The notes beneath the pieces were generated by a model. It saw only the letters and a list, made by a program, of their open reading frames with translations. It made no database searches and was not told where the DNA came from. Below are positions 1-6,566 of a stretch of DNA of 15,475 nucleotides, in pieces. Every line of letters begins with the position of its first letter. Within the stretch, counting starts at the first letter, position 1. Both the position numbers and the translations under genes were made by a program. Where the stretch lies: contig CAMCIX010000007.1 in the NCBI GenBank assembly GCA_945875045.1, forward strand, positions 1 through 15,475, read 5' to 3'. This DNA comes from an uncultured Clostridia bacterium. Its GTDB lineage: Bacteria > Bacillota > Clostridia > Oscillospirales > Acutalibacteraceae.

Positions 1-44
1 ATGTAGAGAGGTCTCGTGGGCTCGGAGATGTGTATAAGAGACAG
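1..44 (+). other. Illumina Nextera (Tn5) adapter with i7 index; artefact
   Basis: Bases 26-44 are the 19-nt Tn5 mosaic end AGATGTGTATAAGAGACAG. It is preceded at 11-25 by GTCTCGTGGGCTCGG, the Nextera read-2 adapter tail. Bases 3-10 (GTAGAGAG) match the i7 index bases I recall for Nextera N707, and the leading AT fits the end of the P7 primer. This is library-construction sequence left on the contig end, not genomic DNA and not a natural transposon. Genomic sequence begins at 45. Confidence 0.97.
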
Positions 45-162
45 GTATTTCCGTGCCCTTTGTTACTCCCATATCCATAATACGCCGCTTGACCGCTCCC
101 TCGCCGCGGAGCTTTGCGACCCTTACCGTATCGCCGACCCTCGCCTGTCTAAGTGTTTTCAT
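45..162 (-). CDS. feoA: FeoA domain protein, 3' part lost at contig end
   Basis: Partial gene: 39 codons are visible before the reading frame runs into the adapter. The start is ATG at 162-160, with AGGAGG (176-171) 8 nt upstream. The product begins MKTLRQARVGDTVRVAKL and contains RRIMDMGVTKGTEI, the FeoA hallmark (R-R/L-xxMG-xxxG-xxI/V). FeoA proteins are small SH3-like cytosolic partners of the FeoB ferrous-iron permease, usually about 75 residues long, so roughly half is missing. It lies 48 nt downstream of another feoA on the same strand. In Clostridia, tandem feoA genes followed by feoB are common, so feoB probably lay just beyond the contig end; that part is inference. Confidence 0.88.
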
Positions 163-210
163 AAATTTTTCCTCCTAAAGCTTTATTAAAAGTTAAACCG
201 CCGCATATTA

Positions 211-420
211 TTAAATCATAATTTTCTGCGCCGCCTCCTTACTGATTGCAACGCGGGAGTCCTTGACATTTACGATAATATTTCCGCCGATAGTGCTGAT
301 TACCGTAACCGCCCCTCCTACAACAAAGCCGAGATTTTCAAGATGTGCCTTGACCTCTTGTTTCCCGCCGATTTTTTTAATAATATTTTCTTCTCCGACC
401 ACTGCAAATGTTAGCGGCAT
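211..420 (-). CDS. feoA: FeoA family ferrous iron transport accessory protein
   Basis: This 69-residue protein starts MPLTFAVVGEENIIKKIGG. ATG at 420-418 is chosen over an in-frame ATG at 456 because AAGGGGG lies about 12 nt upstream of 420, and 69 residues fits FeoA length. The pattern is FeoA-like: an early beta strand, then I-x-G-x-x-E/V-x-x-HLENLGFVVGGAVTV (equivalent to RLxxMGxxxG) and a C-terminal I-x-V-K-D-S-R-V-A-I segment. FeoA is thought to bind cytosolic FeoB and support Fe(II) uptake. It is the first gene after a consensus promoter overlapped by palindromes typical of a metal-dependent repressor, and it is followed by a second, truncated feoA. It is diverged from its tandem partner (HLENLG against RRIMDMG), so the two are not a recent duplication. 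Confidence 0.85.
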   Translation of the reverse strand: MPLTFAVVGEENIIKKIGGKQEVKAHLENLGFVVGGAVTVISTIGGNIIVNVKDSRVAISKEAAQKIMI

Positions 421-449
421 AATATCTTGTTCCCCCTTAATAAATCTAA

Positions 450-463
450 TTAGCATATGCTAA
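450..463. promoter_or_regulatory. Operator palindrome 2, probable DtxR-family site
   Basis: A perfect 14-bp palindrome TTAGCATATGCTAA with half sites TTAGC/GCTAA and a 4-bp centre. It lies in the 5' untranslated region of feoA, about +37 to +50 from the predicted start of transcription. It shares half sites and spacing with the palindrome at 482-499; centres are 34 bp apart. TTAG...CTAA half sites resemble those of DtxR/IdeR/MntR metal-dependent repressors. The regulator itself is not in the window. Confidence 0.7.
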
Positions 464-481
464 CTGCGATTCCGAAATTTA

Positions 482-499
482 GGTTAGCCCCTGCTAACC
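482..499. promoter_or_regulatory. Operator palindrome 1, probable DtxR-family site
   Basis: Inverted repeat GGTTAGC-CCCT-GCTAACC (7-bp perfect arms), immediately downstream of the -10 box and covering the predicted transcription start at about 500. Bound repressor would block initiation. With the flanking bases, the left arm reads TTAGGTTAGC in outline, close to the DtxR half site TTAGGTTAG. An iron-dependent DtxR-family repressor is the likeliest ligand; Fur is less likely because no GATAAT-type repeats are seen. Confidence 0.7.
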
Positions 500-506
500 G
501 ACTAAT

Positions 507-535
507 ATTATATCTGCTTTCTTAGCTTTTGTCAA
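507..535 (-). promoter_or_regulatory. Consensus sigma-70 promoter of the feo operon
   Basis: On the minus strand, TTGACA (535-530) and TATAAT (512-507) are separated by exactly 17 nt, a perfect match to the housekeeping consensus. Transcription should begin near 500, giving a leader of about 80 nt before the feoA start at 420. Such a strong promoter fits a gene set held off by a repressor at the two overlapping or adjacent palindromes. Confidence 0.9.
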
Positions 536-540
536 TACTT

Positions 541-698
541 TTTTTAAATAAACGTGATATTTTACCGAAAGTATAAACCGCAATAGTATGCTGCGCGCTC
601 GACTGCAATATCGAGGATATAGCGGAATTTATAAAGGAGCGGCAGTAAGAAAAAGTGCCAAGAACGGACAGTCGAGGACGGCATTAAGCTTACAAACC
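541..698. other. Intergenic stretch with possible decayed coding remnant
   Basis: This is the gene-free DNA between the feo promoter and the metA terminator. No intact gene is seen. On the plus strand, 577-648 reads as a closed 23-codon fragment ending LDCNIEDIAEFIKERQ-stop. After a change of frame, 653-700 reads KCQERTVEDGIKLTNQ. Both look protein-like in composition, which hints at the degraded end of an old gene, but there is no start, ribosome site or recognisable family. Treat it as unexplained. Confidence 0.25.
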
Positions 699-737
699 AA
701 AAAACCGCTCCGTTTTTTAATCAACAGAACGGTTTTT
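699..737 (-). terminator. Rho-independent terminator after metA
   Basis: Directly after the metA stop, the minus strand forms a stem of about 12 bp (arms 736-725 and 712-701, with a few G-T pairs). The arms start AAAACCGTTCTG and end CGGAGCGGTTTT, around a 12-nt A/T-rich loop. A run of six T follows on the minus strand (704-699). It ends the minD-to-metA transcript and separates it from the feo promoter. Confidence 0.8.
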
Positions 738-738
738 G

Positions 739-1656
739 CTATTTAATTTCATTTATATCATACGGCGTGGTTTGGTATACAAAGTAGTTAAGCCAGTTTG
801 AATAAAGCAGATTCGCATGTGCCCGCCAGGTGACAATCGGCGGGTTTTCGGGATTGTCGTCGGGGAAATAGTTTTTAGGAATCTCGATGGGTCTTCCCTC
901 GCTCTTATCGCGGAAATACTCGTCGGCAAGGGTGCCCGCGTCATATTCCGAATGACCCGTAATAAAAATCTGTTTTCCCTTTTCGGTCATTGCGGCGTAG
1001 ACCCCCGTTTCCTCGGACGAGGCTAAAATTCTAAGCTCAGGCACAGCCCTAATATCCTCGGTTTTAACGGTAGTATGGCGGGACTGCGGCACCATAAAGG
1101 TATCGTCAAAGCCCCTAAGCAGTATAGAACGCTTATAATCCGCCTTAGTCGGGAAAACCCCGAACAGCTTTTTATCAAGGGTGTGTTTCTTTATTCCGAA
1201 ATGGTAGTAAAGCCCCGCCTGCGCGCCCCAGCAGATGTGAAAGGTGCTGTGAACGTGGGTCTTGCTCCACTCCATTATTTCGCAAAGCTCCTCCCAGTAC
1301 TCGACCTCCTCAAACTCAAGCAGCTCAACAGGCGCGCCGGTTATAATCATACCGTCAAAGGTACGGCTTTTAACGTCCTCAAAGGTCTTGTAAAAGGTGA
1401 AAAGATGCTCCGCCGAGGTGTTTTTCGAACGGTGGCTCTTGGTGTGGATAAGCTCCAAATCCACCTGTAAGGGGGAGTTGCCGAGCAGGCGTGACAGCTG
1501 GGTTTCGGTCTCGATTTTTTTGGGCATAAGATTAAGCAGCAGTATCTTAAGCGGACGAATATCCTGAGTTATAGCCCGCGTTTCGGTCATAACAAAGATA
1601 TTTTCGTCGTTAAGGGTTTTTACTGCGGGTAAATCGTTAGGTATTTTAATAGGCAT
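739..1656 (-). CDS. metA: Homoserine O-acetyltransferase (MetA family)
   Basis: This 305-residue protein has the normal length for MetA, a cytosolic glutamine-amidotransferase-like acyltransferase that activates homoserine for methionine synthesis. The catalytic residues sit at the family numbering: Cys142 ([10 protein letters not shown]), His235 and Glu237 (TGHSEYD). Residue 111 is Glu, in [17 protein letters not shown]. In MetA proteins studied so far, Glu111 goes with acetyl-CoA use and Gly111 with succinyl-CoA use, so despite the common name homoserine O-succinyltransferase the product is probably O-acetylhomoserine. That fits the upstream neighbour metY, 13 nt away, which would consume it. 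The ATG has AGGTAGG a few bases upstream. It is the last gene of the run and is followed by a terminator. No SAM riboswitch or T-box lies before the met pair. Confidence 0.95.
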   Translation of the reverse strand: MPIKIPNDLPAVKTLNDENIFVMTETRAITQDIRPLKILLLNLMPKKIETETQLSRLLGNSPLQVDLELIHTKSHRSKNTSAEHLFTFYKTFEDVKSRTFDGMIITGAPVELLEFEEVEYWEELCEIMEWSKTHVHSTFHICWGAQAGLYYHFGIKKHTLDKKLFGVFPTKADYKRSILLRGFDDTFMVPQSRHTTVKTEDIRAVPELRILASSEETGVYAAMTEKGKQIFITGHSEYDAGTLADEYFRDKSEGRPIEIPKNYFPDDNPENPPIVTWRAHANLLYSNWLNYFVYQTTPYDINEIK

Positions 1657-1669
1657 AGCAAAACCTACC

Positions 1670-2959
1670 TTATTTACCGATACAGTCGAGCGCCTGCTTA
1701 ATATCGGCTACTAAATCCTCGGCGCTTTCAAGTCCGCAGGAAAGCCTTACGAGGTCGGAGGGAACACCCGCCGCCGTTAGCTCCTCCTCGGTCATCTGAC
1801 GGTGGGTAGAGCTTGCGGGGTGCAGACAGCAGGTGCGCGCGTCGGCAACGTGGGTCTCGATAGCGGCGATTTTGAGATTTTTCATAAAGGTCTCCGCCGC
1901 TTTTCTGCCGCCCTTTAAGCCAAAGCTTACAACCCCCGTTGTGCCGTTCGGCATATATTTTTTAGCGTCTTCATAGTATTTATCGCCCTCAAGACCGGGG
2001 TAAACGACGTATGCAATCCTCTCGTCATTATTAAGCGCCCTTGCAACCGTCAAAGCATTTTCGCAATGTCTCGCCATTCTTACGTGGAGGCTTTCAAGCC
2101 CTAAGTTCAAAATAAAGGCGCTCTGGGGCGACTGAACCGAGCCGAAATCACGCATAAGCTGAACCGTTGCCTTAGTGATATACGCGCCCTCTATGCCGAA
2201 ACGCTCGGTATAGGTTACGCCGTGATAGCTGTCGTCCGGGGTGCAGAGCCCCGGGTATTTTTCGGGATACTTTGTCCAGTCAAATTTGCCCGAATCTACA
2301 ATACAGCCGCCGACCGCCGCGCCGTGACCGTCCATATACTTGGTGGTAGAATGGGTCACAATGTCCGCTCCCCACTCAAAGGGGCGGCAGTTTACGGGTG
2401 TCGCAAAGGTGTTGTCAACAATAAGCGGAACGCCGTGGGCGTGCGCCGCATTAGCAAACTTTTCAAAATCAAGCACCGTAAGGGCGGGGTTGGCGATAGT
2501 CTCCCCGAAAACCGCCTTGGTGTTGGGTCTGAAAGCGGCGTCAAGCTCTTCCTTGGTGCAGTCGGGCGAAACAAAGGTAAAATCTATGCCCATTCGCTTC
2601 ATTGTAACCGCAAATAGGTTGTATGTACCCCCGTAAATTGTGGAGGAAGAAACTATATGGTCGCCGCAGGAGGCAATATTGAATATTGCGTAAAAGGACG
2701 CCGCCTGACCTGAAGAAGTAAGCATAGCGGCGGTGCCGCCCTCCAACTCGCAGATTTTAGCCGCCACGGTATCACAGGTGGGATTTTGCAGGCGGGAGTA
2801 AAAATATCCGCTCTCCTCCAAATCAAAAAGCTTGCCCATATCCTCGCTTGTGGCGTATTTAAAGGTGGTGCTTTGGATTATCGGTATCTGTCTCGGCTCG
2901 CCGTTACCGGGGGTATATCCGCCCTGAACGCAAACGGTGTCCCTGTTCCAATTATTCAT
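1670..2959 (-). CDS. metY: O-acetylhomoserine sulfhydrylase (PLP)
   Basis: This 429-residue Cys/Met metabolism PLP enzyme is expected to make homocysteine and acetate from O-acetylhomoserine and sulfide in the cytosol. The opening [21 protein letters not shown], the phosphate-site residues in [12 protein letters not shown] and TSSGQAA, and VDNTFATP are typical. The Schiff-base lysine is K207 in [11 protein letters not shown]. The length and the insertion between about 222 and 260 ([11 protein letters not shown]) favour the longer O-acetylhomoserine sulfhydrylase group over cystathionine gamma-synthase (about 380 residues). Linkage to acetyl-type metA supports this. The ATG has GGAG 10 nt upstream, overlapping the end of aspS, whose stop is 21 nt away. 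A minor role with cysteine or other thiols cannot be excluded. Confidence 0.93.
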   Translation of the reverse strand: MNNWNRDTVCVQGGYTPGNGEPRQIPIIQSTTFKYATSEDMGKLFDLEESGYFYSRLQNPTCDTVAAKICELEGGTAAMLTSSGQAASFYAIFNIASCGDHIVSSSTIYGGTYNLFAVTMKRMGIDFTFVSPDCTKEELDAAFRPNTKAVFGETIANPALTVLDFEKFANAAHAHGVPLIVDNTFATPVNCRPFEWGADIVTHSTTKYMDGHGAAVGGCIVDSGKFDWTKYPEKYPGLCTPDDSYHGVTYTERFGIEGAYITKATVQLMRDFGSVQSPQSAFILNLGLESLHVRMARHCENALTVARALNNDERIAYVVYPGLEGDKYYEDAKKYMPNGTTGVVSFGLKGGRKAAETFMKNLKIAAIETHVADARTCCLHPASSTHRQMTEEELTAAGVPSDLVRLSCGLESAEDLVADIKQALDCIGK

Positions 2960-2980
2960 ATGAAAATCACTCCGTAAATC

Positions 2981-4765
2981 TTATTCGTCTTTTTCCGTAA
3001 CTGCGATAGCAAGCTCGCACAGCTGTTTTTCGTCAACCTGTGACGGTGCGCCCGACATAAGCTCCGAGGAATTGGAGACCTTCGGGAAGGCAACCACGTC
3101 GCGCAGATTGTCACAGCCGCACATAAGCATTGTAAGGCGGTCAAGTCCTATTCCCATTCCTCCGTGGGGCGGCGCGCCGAACCTGAACGCGTCGGTCAAG
3201 AAGCCGAACTTCTGATACGCTTCCTCGTCCGAAAGTCCCAAAGCCTTAAACATATGCTTTTGAAGCTCGGGGTCGGTGATTCTAATAGAGCCGCTCGACA
3301 GCTCGATACCGTTAAGCACAAGGTCATATGCGTCGGCAAAGACCTTTTCGGGCGCGTTGTCGAGATACTGTATACACTCGTCAAGCGGCTTTGTAAAGGG
3401 GTGGTGCATAGCGTCCCAGTTACCCGTTTCCTCGTTGTACTCAAAGAACGGGAACTCGGTTATCCAAAGGAAGTTGAACTGTTCGGGTATAATATCAAGC
3501 CGCTTTGCAACTGTAAGGCGTAAAGCCCCCAAAACCGAAAGCACGGTCTTTTTGCGGTCGGCAACTATAAGCACAACGTCCCCCTTTTCGGCGCCCGTGC
3601 GCTCGTAAATCGCCTTTAGCTCTTCCTCGGTCATAAACTTTGCAAAGGAGCAGGACGGAGCCTCGTCCACCCAGCGGATAAAGGCAAGACCCTTTGCGCC
3701 TATGCCCTTAGCCTCCTCGGTAAGCTTGTCGATTTCCTTTCTGGTATAAACGCCGGCGGCGTTTTTGGCGGTGATAGCCCTTACCGTTCCGCCGTTTTTA
3801 ACCGTATCGGCAAATACGCCGAAGCCGCAGTTTTCGACAATGTCCGACAAATCCTTTATCTTCATATCAAATCGGGTGTCGGGCTTATCCGAGCCGTAAT
3901 TCTCCATAGCCTCGGTGTAGGTAAGGCGGGTAAGCGGGGTGGGAATATCCACGTCCAAAACCTCCTTAAACAGGCGCTTGACATACCCCTCGGCAATCTT
4001 GAAAACGTCCTCCTTTTCCACAAAGGACATCTCAAGGTCAATCTGTGTAAACTCGGGCTGACGGTCGGCTCTTAAATCCTCGTCACGGTAGCAACGGGCA
4101 ATCTGCATATAGCGGTCAAAGCCCGACAGCATAAGCAGCTGCTTATAAAGCTGGGGCGACTGCGGCAGGGCGAAAAAGCTGCCCTTATGAACGCGGGAGG
4201 GCACAAGATAGTCCCGCGCACCCTCGGGAGTAGACTTAATAAGGGTCGGGGTTTCAATCTCGATAAATCCGTTCTCGTCAAAATAGTCACGGGTGACCTT
4301 TGCTATCTTATGGCGCATTAAAATATTTCGCTGAAGCGGAGCGCGGCGAAGGTCTAAGTAGCGGTATTTAAGCCGTAATTCCTCCTTAGCCGCCGAATCG
4401 GGCAGTATTTCAAAGGGCGGGGTTTCCGACTCGCCTAAAATTTTAAGCTCGGTTACCTCGATTTCAATTTCGCCCGTGGGAATTTCGGTATTGACAGAGG
4501 AGCGCATACGCACCTTACCCCTTGCCATAACCACAAACTCACTGCGCAAGCTTCCCGCCTTTTCAAAAACGGCAGGGTCGGTGGTATCGTCAAAGGCGAG
4601 CTGAATTATTCCCGTGCGGTCGCGCAGATCCACAAAAATAAGACCGCCCAAATCCCGCTGTCTCTGTACCCAACCCGCGACGACTACCTCCTCGCCGATT
4701 TTCTCCTTAGTAAGCTCACCGCAGTAGTCGGTGCGCTTTAATCCGTTCATTCTGTCAAGCTTCAA
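2981..4765 (-). CDS. aspS: Aspartyl-tRNA synthetase
   Basis: This 594-residue class IIb synthetase of bacterial type charges tRNA-Asp. In order: an N-terminal OB-fold anticodon-binding domain (about 20-110), motif 1 region, motif 2 (CYRDEDLRADRQPEFTQ, about 225-241), the bacterial GAD insertion (about 290-420), and motif 3 near the end (GIGLDRLTMLM). The TTG at 4765-4763 is preferred as start because AGAGGTG lies 7 nt upstream; the in-frame ATG at 4750 has no ribosome site. In the anticodon domain the sequence is RQRDLGG, with Leu39 where non-discriminating AspRS usually has His. This hints at an enzyme specific for tRNA-Asp, which is inference. It follows hisS by 56 nt, the common Firmicute pairing, and precedes metY. 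Confidence 0.97.
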   Translation of the reverse strand: MKLDRMNGLKRTDYCGELTKEKIGEEVVVAGWVQRQRDLGGLIFVDLRDRTGIIQLAFDDTTDPAVFEKAGSLRSEFVVMARGKVRMRSSVNTEIPTGEIEIEVTELKILGESETPPFEILPDSAAKEELRLKYRYLDLRRAPLQRNILMRHKIAKVTRDYFDENGFIEIETPTLIKSTPEGARDYLVPSRVHKGSFFALPQSPQLYKQLLMLSGFDRYMQIARCYRDEDLRADRQPEFTQIDLEMSFVEKEDVFKIAEGYVKRLFKEVLDVDIPTPLTRLTYTEAMENYGSDKPDTRFDMKIKDLSDIVENCGFGVFADTVKNGGTVRAITAKNAAGVYTRKEIDKLTEEAKGIGAKGLAFIRWVDEAPSCSFAKFMTEEELKAIYERTGAEKGDVVLIVADRKKTVLSVLGALRLTVAKRLDIIPEQFNFLWITEFPFFEYNEETGNWDAMHHPFTKPLDECIQYLDNAPEKVFADAYDLVLNGIELSSGSIRITDPELQKHMFKALGLSDEEAYQKFGFLTDAFRFGAPPHGGMGIGLDRLTMLMCGCDNLRDVVAFPKVSNSSELMSGAPSQVDEKQLCELAIAVTEKDE

Positions 4766-4794
4766 AATAGAACACCTCTTAAAAAAGTCGAATA

Positions 4795-4812
4795 GGCGGC
4801 CGCAAGACCGCC
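4795..4812 (-). other. Short GC-rich hairpin between hisS and aspS
   Basis: GGCGG at one side and CCGCC at the other (arms 4812-4808 and 4799-4795) enclose an 8-nt loop. On the minus strand a run of six T follows only after about 8 further bases, so this is not a standard terminator. It may weaken read-through from hisS to aspS or stabilise an mRNA end. Its role is unknown. Confidence 0.35.
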
Positions 4813-4821
4813 AAGTAAAAT

Positions 4822-6129
4822 TTATTCTAAAATCGAATCCTCAAGTGCTGTCAAAGCGGAGGAACGAACAGCCTCGAAAAGACTGTCGGACAGGTTATTC
4901 AGGTCGATTTCACGCTTTTCCCCGTCCTTCATATTTTTAAGCACAGCCTTGCCTGCGGAAAGCTCGTTATCGCCTAAGACCATCGAAAACGCCGCGCCGA
5001 TTTTATCCGCAAACTTCATTTGCGCCTTTAGTCCTCTGCCGCAAATATCGGTCTGAACCTTAAAGCCGTCCCTGCGGAGATTAGACACAAGCTCGGTCGC
5101 CTTAAGCGAAGCCTCCTTACCCATTGCCGCGATATAAAGGTCGCAGGCGTTATTTTGCGGAAGACTTGTCCCCTGAGCTTCAAGCAGAAGCATTATGCGC
5201 TCGATACCCATAGCAAAGCCGAGTGACGGAACCTTTGGCCCGCCCATTTGAGCGATAAGCCCGTCATATCTTCCGCCGCCGCAGACGGTGGACTGTGCGC
5301 CTATATCCCCCGAAACAAACTCAAAAACCGTGCGGGTGTAATAATCAAGACCCCTTACGATATGAGGGTTTACGGTAAATTTAATCCCCGCGGCAGTAAG
5401 ATGTCTTTGCACCTCATTAAAATGCTCGCGGCAGTCGTCGCAGAGATAATCGGTCACAACCGGCGCGCCCGCGGCGATTTTACTGCAAACGGGAGATTTG
5501 CAGTCAAGTATTCGCATCGGGTTACGGTCGAGCCTGTCCTTACAGGTGTCGCACAGCTCGTCAATATGGGATTTAAAATACTCCTTTAACGCCGCAACAT
5601 AGTCCTTGCGGCACTCGGGACAGCCGATTGAATTGATTTCAAGGGAAATTTTTTCAATACCCACCGACTCTAAAACCTGACCCGCGAGAGCGATAACCTC
5701 CGCGTCGGCGTTAGGCTCGGCCGCGCCGATACACTCAACCCCGAACTGATGGAACTCGCGCAGTCTCCCCGCCTGGGGCTTTTCGTAGCGGTAACAGCCG
5801 CCGACATATGCCGCCTTAACGGGCAACGCGCCGTTTACAAGCCCCTTTTCAATAGCACAGCGGATAACCCCCGCCGTAAACTCAGGGCGAAGGGTAATTG
5901 AGCGCCCGCCCTTATCGTCAAAGGTATACATTTCCTTTTGCACAACGTCGGTTGTGTCCCCCACACTGCGCAAAAATACCTCCGTATGCTCGAATACGGG
6001 TATACGGATTTCATTAAAGCCGAAAAGGCGGGCGGTTTCAAGCATTTTGCCCTCGACAAACTGCCATTTACAGCTGTCGGCAGGCAAAACGTCGCCCGTA
6101 CCCTTTACGGCGCGGTTAATTTCAGACAT
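4822..6129 (-). CDS. hisS: Histidyl-tRNA synthetase
   Basis: This 435-residue class II synthetase charges tRNA-His. Seen in order: KGTGDVLP (start of the catalytic core), TLRPEFTAG (motif 1 region, about 80), motif 2 with YRYEKPQAGRLREFHQFG (113-130), the histidine-binding signature RGLDYYTRTVFE (259-270), motif 3 GFAMGIERIMLLL (304-316), and a C-terminal anticodon-binding domain (about 330-425). The insertion between motif 2 and the His signature carries eight cysteines (170, 173, 193, 196, 210, 215, 230, 233), mostly as CxxC pairs, which suggests a metal site; similar cysteines are common in clostridial HisRS. The ATG has CGGAG 8 nt upstream. No T-box is present, as only 19 nt separate it from mgsA, so it depends on the upstream promoter. 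Confidence 0.97.
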   Translation of the reverse strand: MSEINRAVKGTGDVLPADSCKWQFVEGKMLETARLFGFNEIRIPVFEHTEVFLRSVGDTTDVVQKEMYTFDDKGGRSITLRPEFTAGVIRCAIEKGLVNGALPVKAAYVGGCYRYEKPQAGRLREFHQFGVECIGAAEPNADAEVIALAGQVLESVGIEKISLEINSIGCPECRKDYVAALKEYFKSHIDELCDTCKDRLDRNPMRILDCKSPVCSKIAAGAPVVTDYLCDDCREHFNEVQRHLTAAGIKFTVNPHIVRGLDYYTRTVFEFVSGDIGAQSTVCGGGRYDGLIAQMGGPKVPSLGFAMGIERIMLLLEAQGTSLPQNNACDLYIAAMGKEASLKATELVSNLRRDGFKVQTDICGRGLKAQMKFADKIGAAFSMVLGDNELSAGKAVLKNMKDGEKREIDLNNLSDSLFEAVRSSALTALEDSILE

Positions 6130-6148
6130 AAAGAAAACTCCGAGAAAA

Positions 6149-6553
6149 TTATTTGTTGTTTTTTACAATCTCGCGCCAGTCAAGATCGCCGCGTTCAAGA
6201 CCGTGGATAAGCATTTCAGCCGTCGCTATATTGGTCGCAACAGGGATATTGTGAACGTCGCAAAGACGAAGCAGAGCGCGCTCGTCGGGCTCGCTGGGTT
6301 TGGGATTTAATGGGTCGCGGAAAAGAAGGAGCAGATCGATTTCATCACAGCCTATGCGGGAGGCAATCTGCTGTGCGCCGCCCTGAGAGCCGCCTAAAAA
6401 TCTGACTATTTCAAGACCCGTTGCTTCCGCCACTGTTTTTCCCGTGGCGCCGGTGGCAACGAGATTATACCTGCTTAAAATTCCGCAGTATGCTATGCAA
6501 AACTGCACCATAAGTTCTTTTTTTGCGTCGTGAGCGATTAAAGCAATAGTCAT
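6149..6553 (-). CDS. mgsA: MgsA (methylglyoxal synthase) homologue with altered active site
   Basis: This 134-residue protein starts [22 protein letters not shown] at 6553 is chosen because AAAGGA lies about 8 nt upstream and the family starts here; longer in-frame starts overlap minD. The fold signatures are clear: HD (His8 = E. coli His19), [14 protein letters not shown] (Asp80 = Asp91), EPD (Asp90 = Asp101), [18 protein letters not shown]. Methylglyoxal synthase converts dihydroxyacetone phosphate to methylglyoxal and phosphate. However, the proposed catalytic base Asp71 is Ala60 here (GGAQQI instead of GGDQQ), and His98 is Ser87 (KPSEPD instead of PHxPD). Activity is therefore doubtful; it may bind a phosphorylated metabolite without catalysis or act on something else. 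It sits 13 nt after minD, the usual clostridial neighbourhood for mgsA. Confidence 0.85.
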   Translation of the reverse strand: MTIALIAHDAKKELMVQFCIAYCGILSRYNLVATGATGKTVAEATGLEIVRFLGGSQGGAQQIASRIGCDEIDLLLLFRDPLNPKPSEPDERALLRLCDVHNIPVATNIATAEMLIHGLERGDLDWREIVKNNK

Positions 6554-6566
6554 TTTAAAAATCCTT

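Noticed and set aside
26..44. Tn5-type mosaic end that could suggest a transposon terminus
   Set aside because: It is continuous with the Nextera adapter tail and an index, has no transposase or target duplication, and sits at the contig end.
1075..1470. Plus-strand open frame of 131 codons opposite metA
   Set aside because: It is antisense to a conserved enzyme, lacks a family signature, and the minus-strand frame holds all catalytic motifs.
2222..2617. Plus-strand open frame of 131 codons opposite metY
   Set aside because: It is a shadow of the metY reading frame with no ribosome site or recognisable domain.
2960..2980. SAM riboswitch or T-box before the methionine genes
   Set aside because: Only 21 bases separate aspS and metY, too few for either element.
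4766..4821. T-box leader for aspS
   Set aside because: The 56-base gap holds only a short hairpin and lacks the T-box consensus and length.
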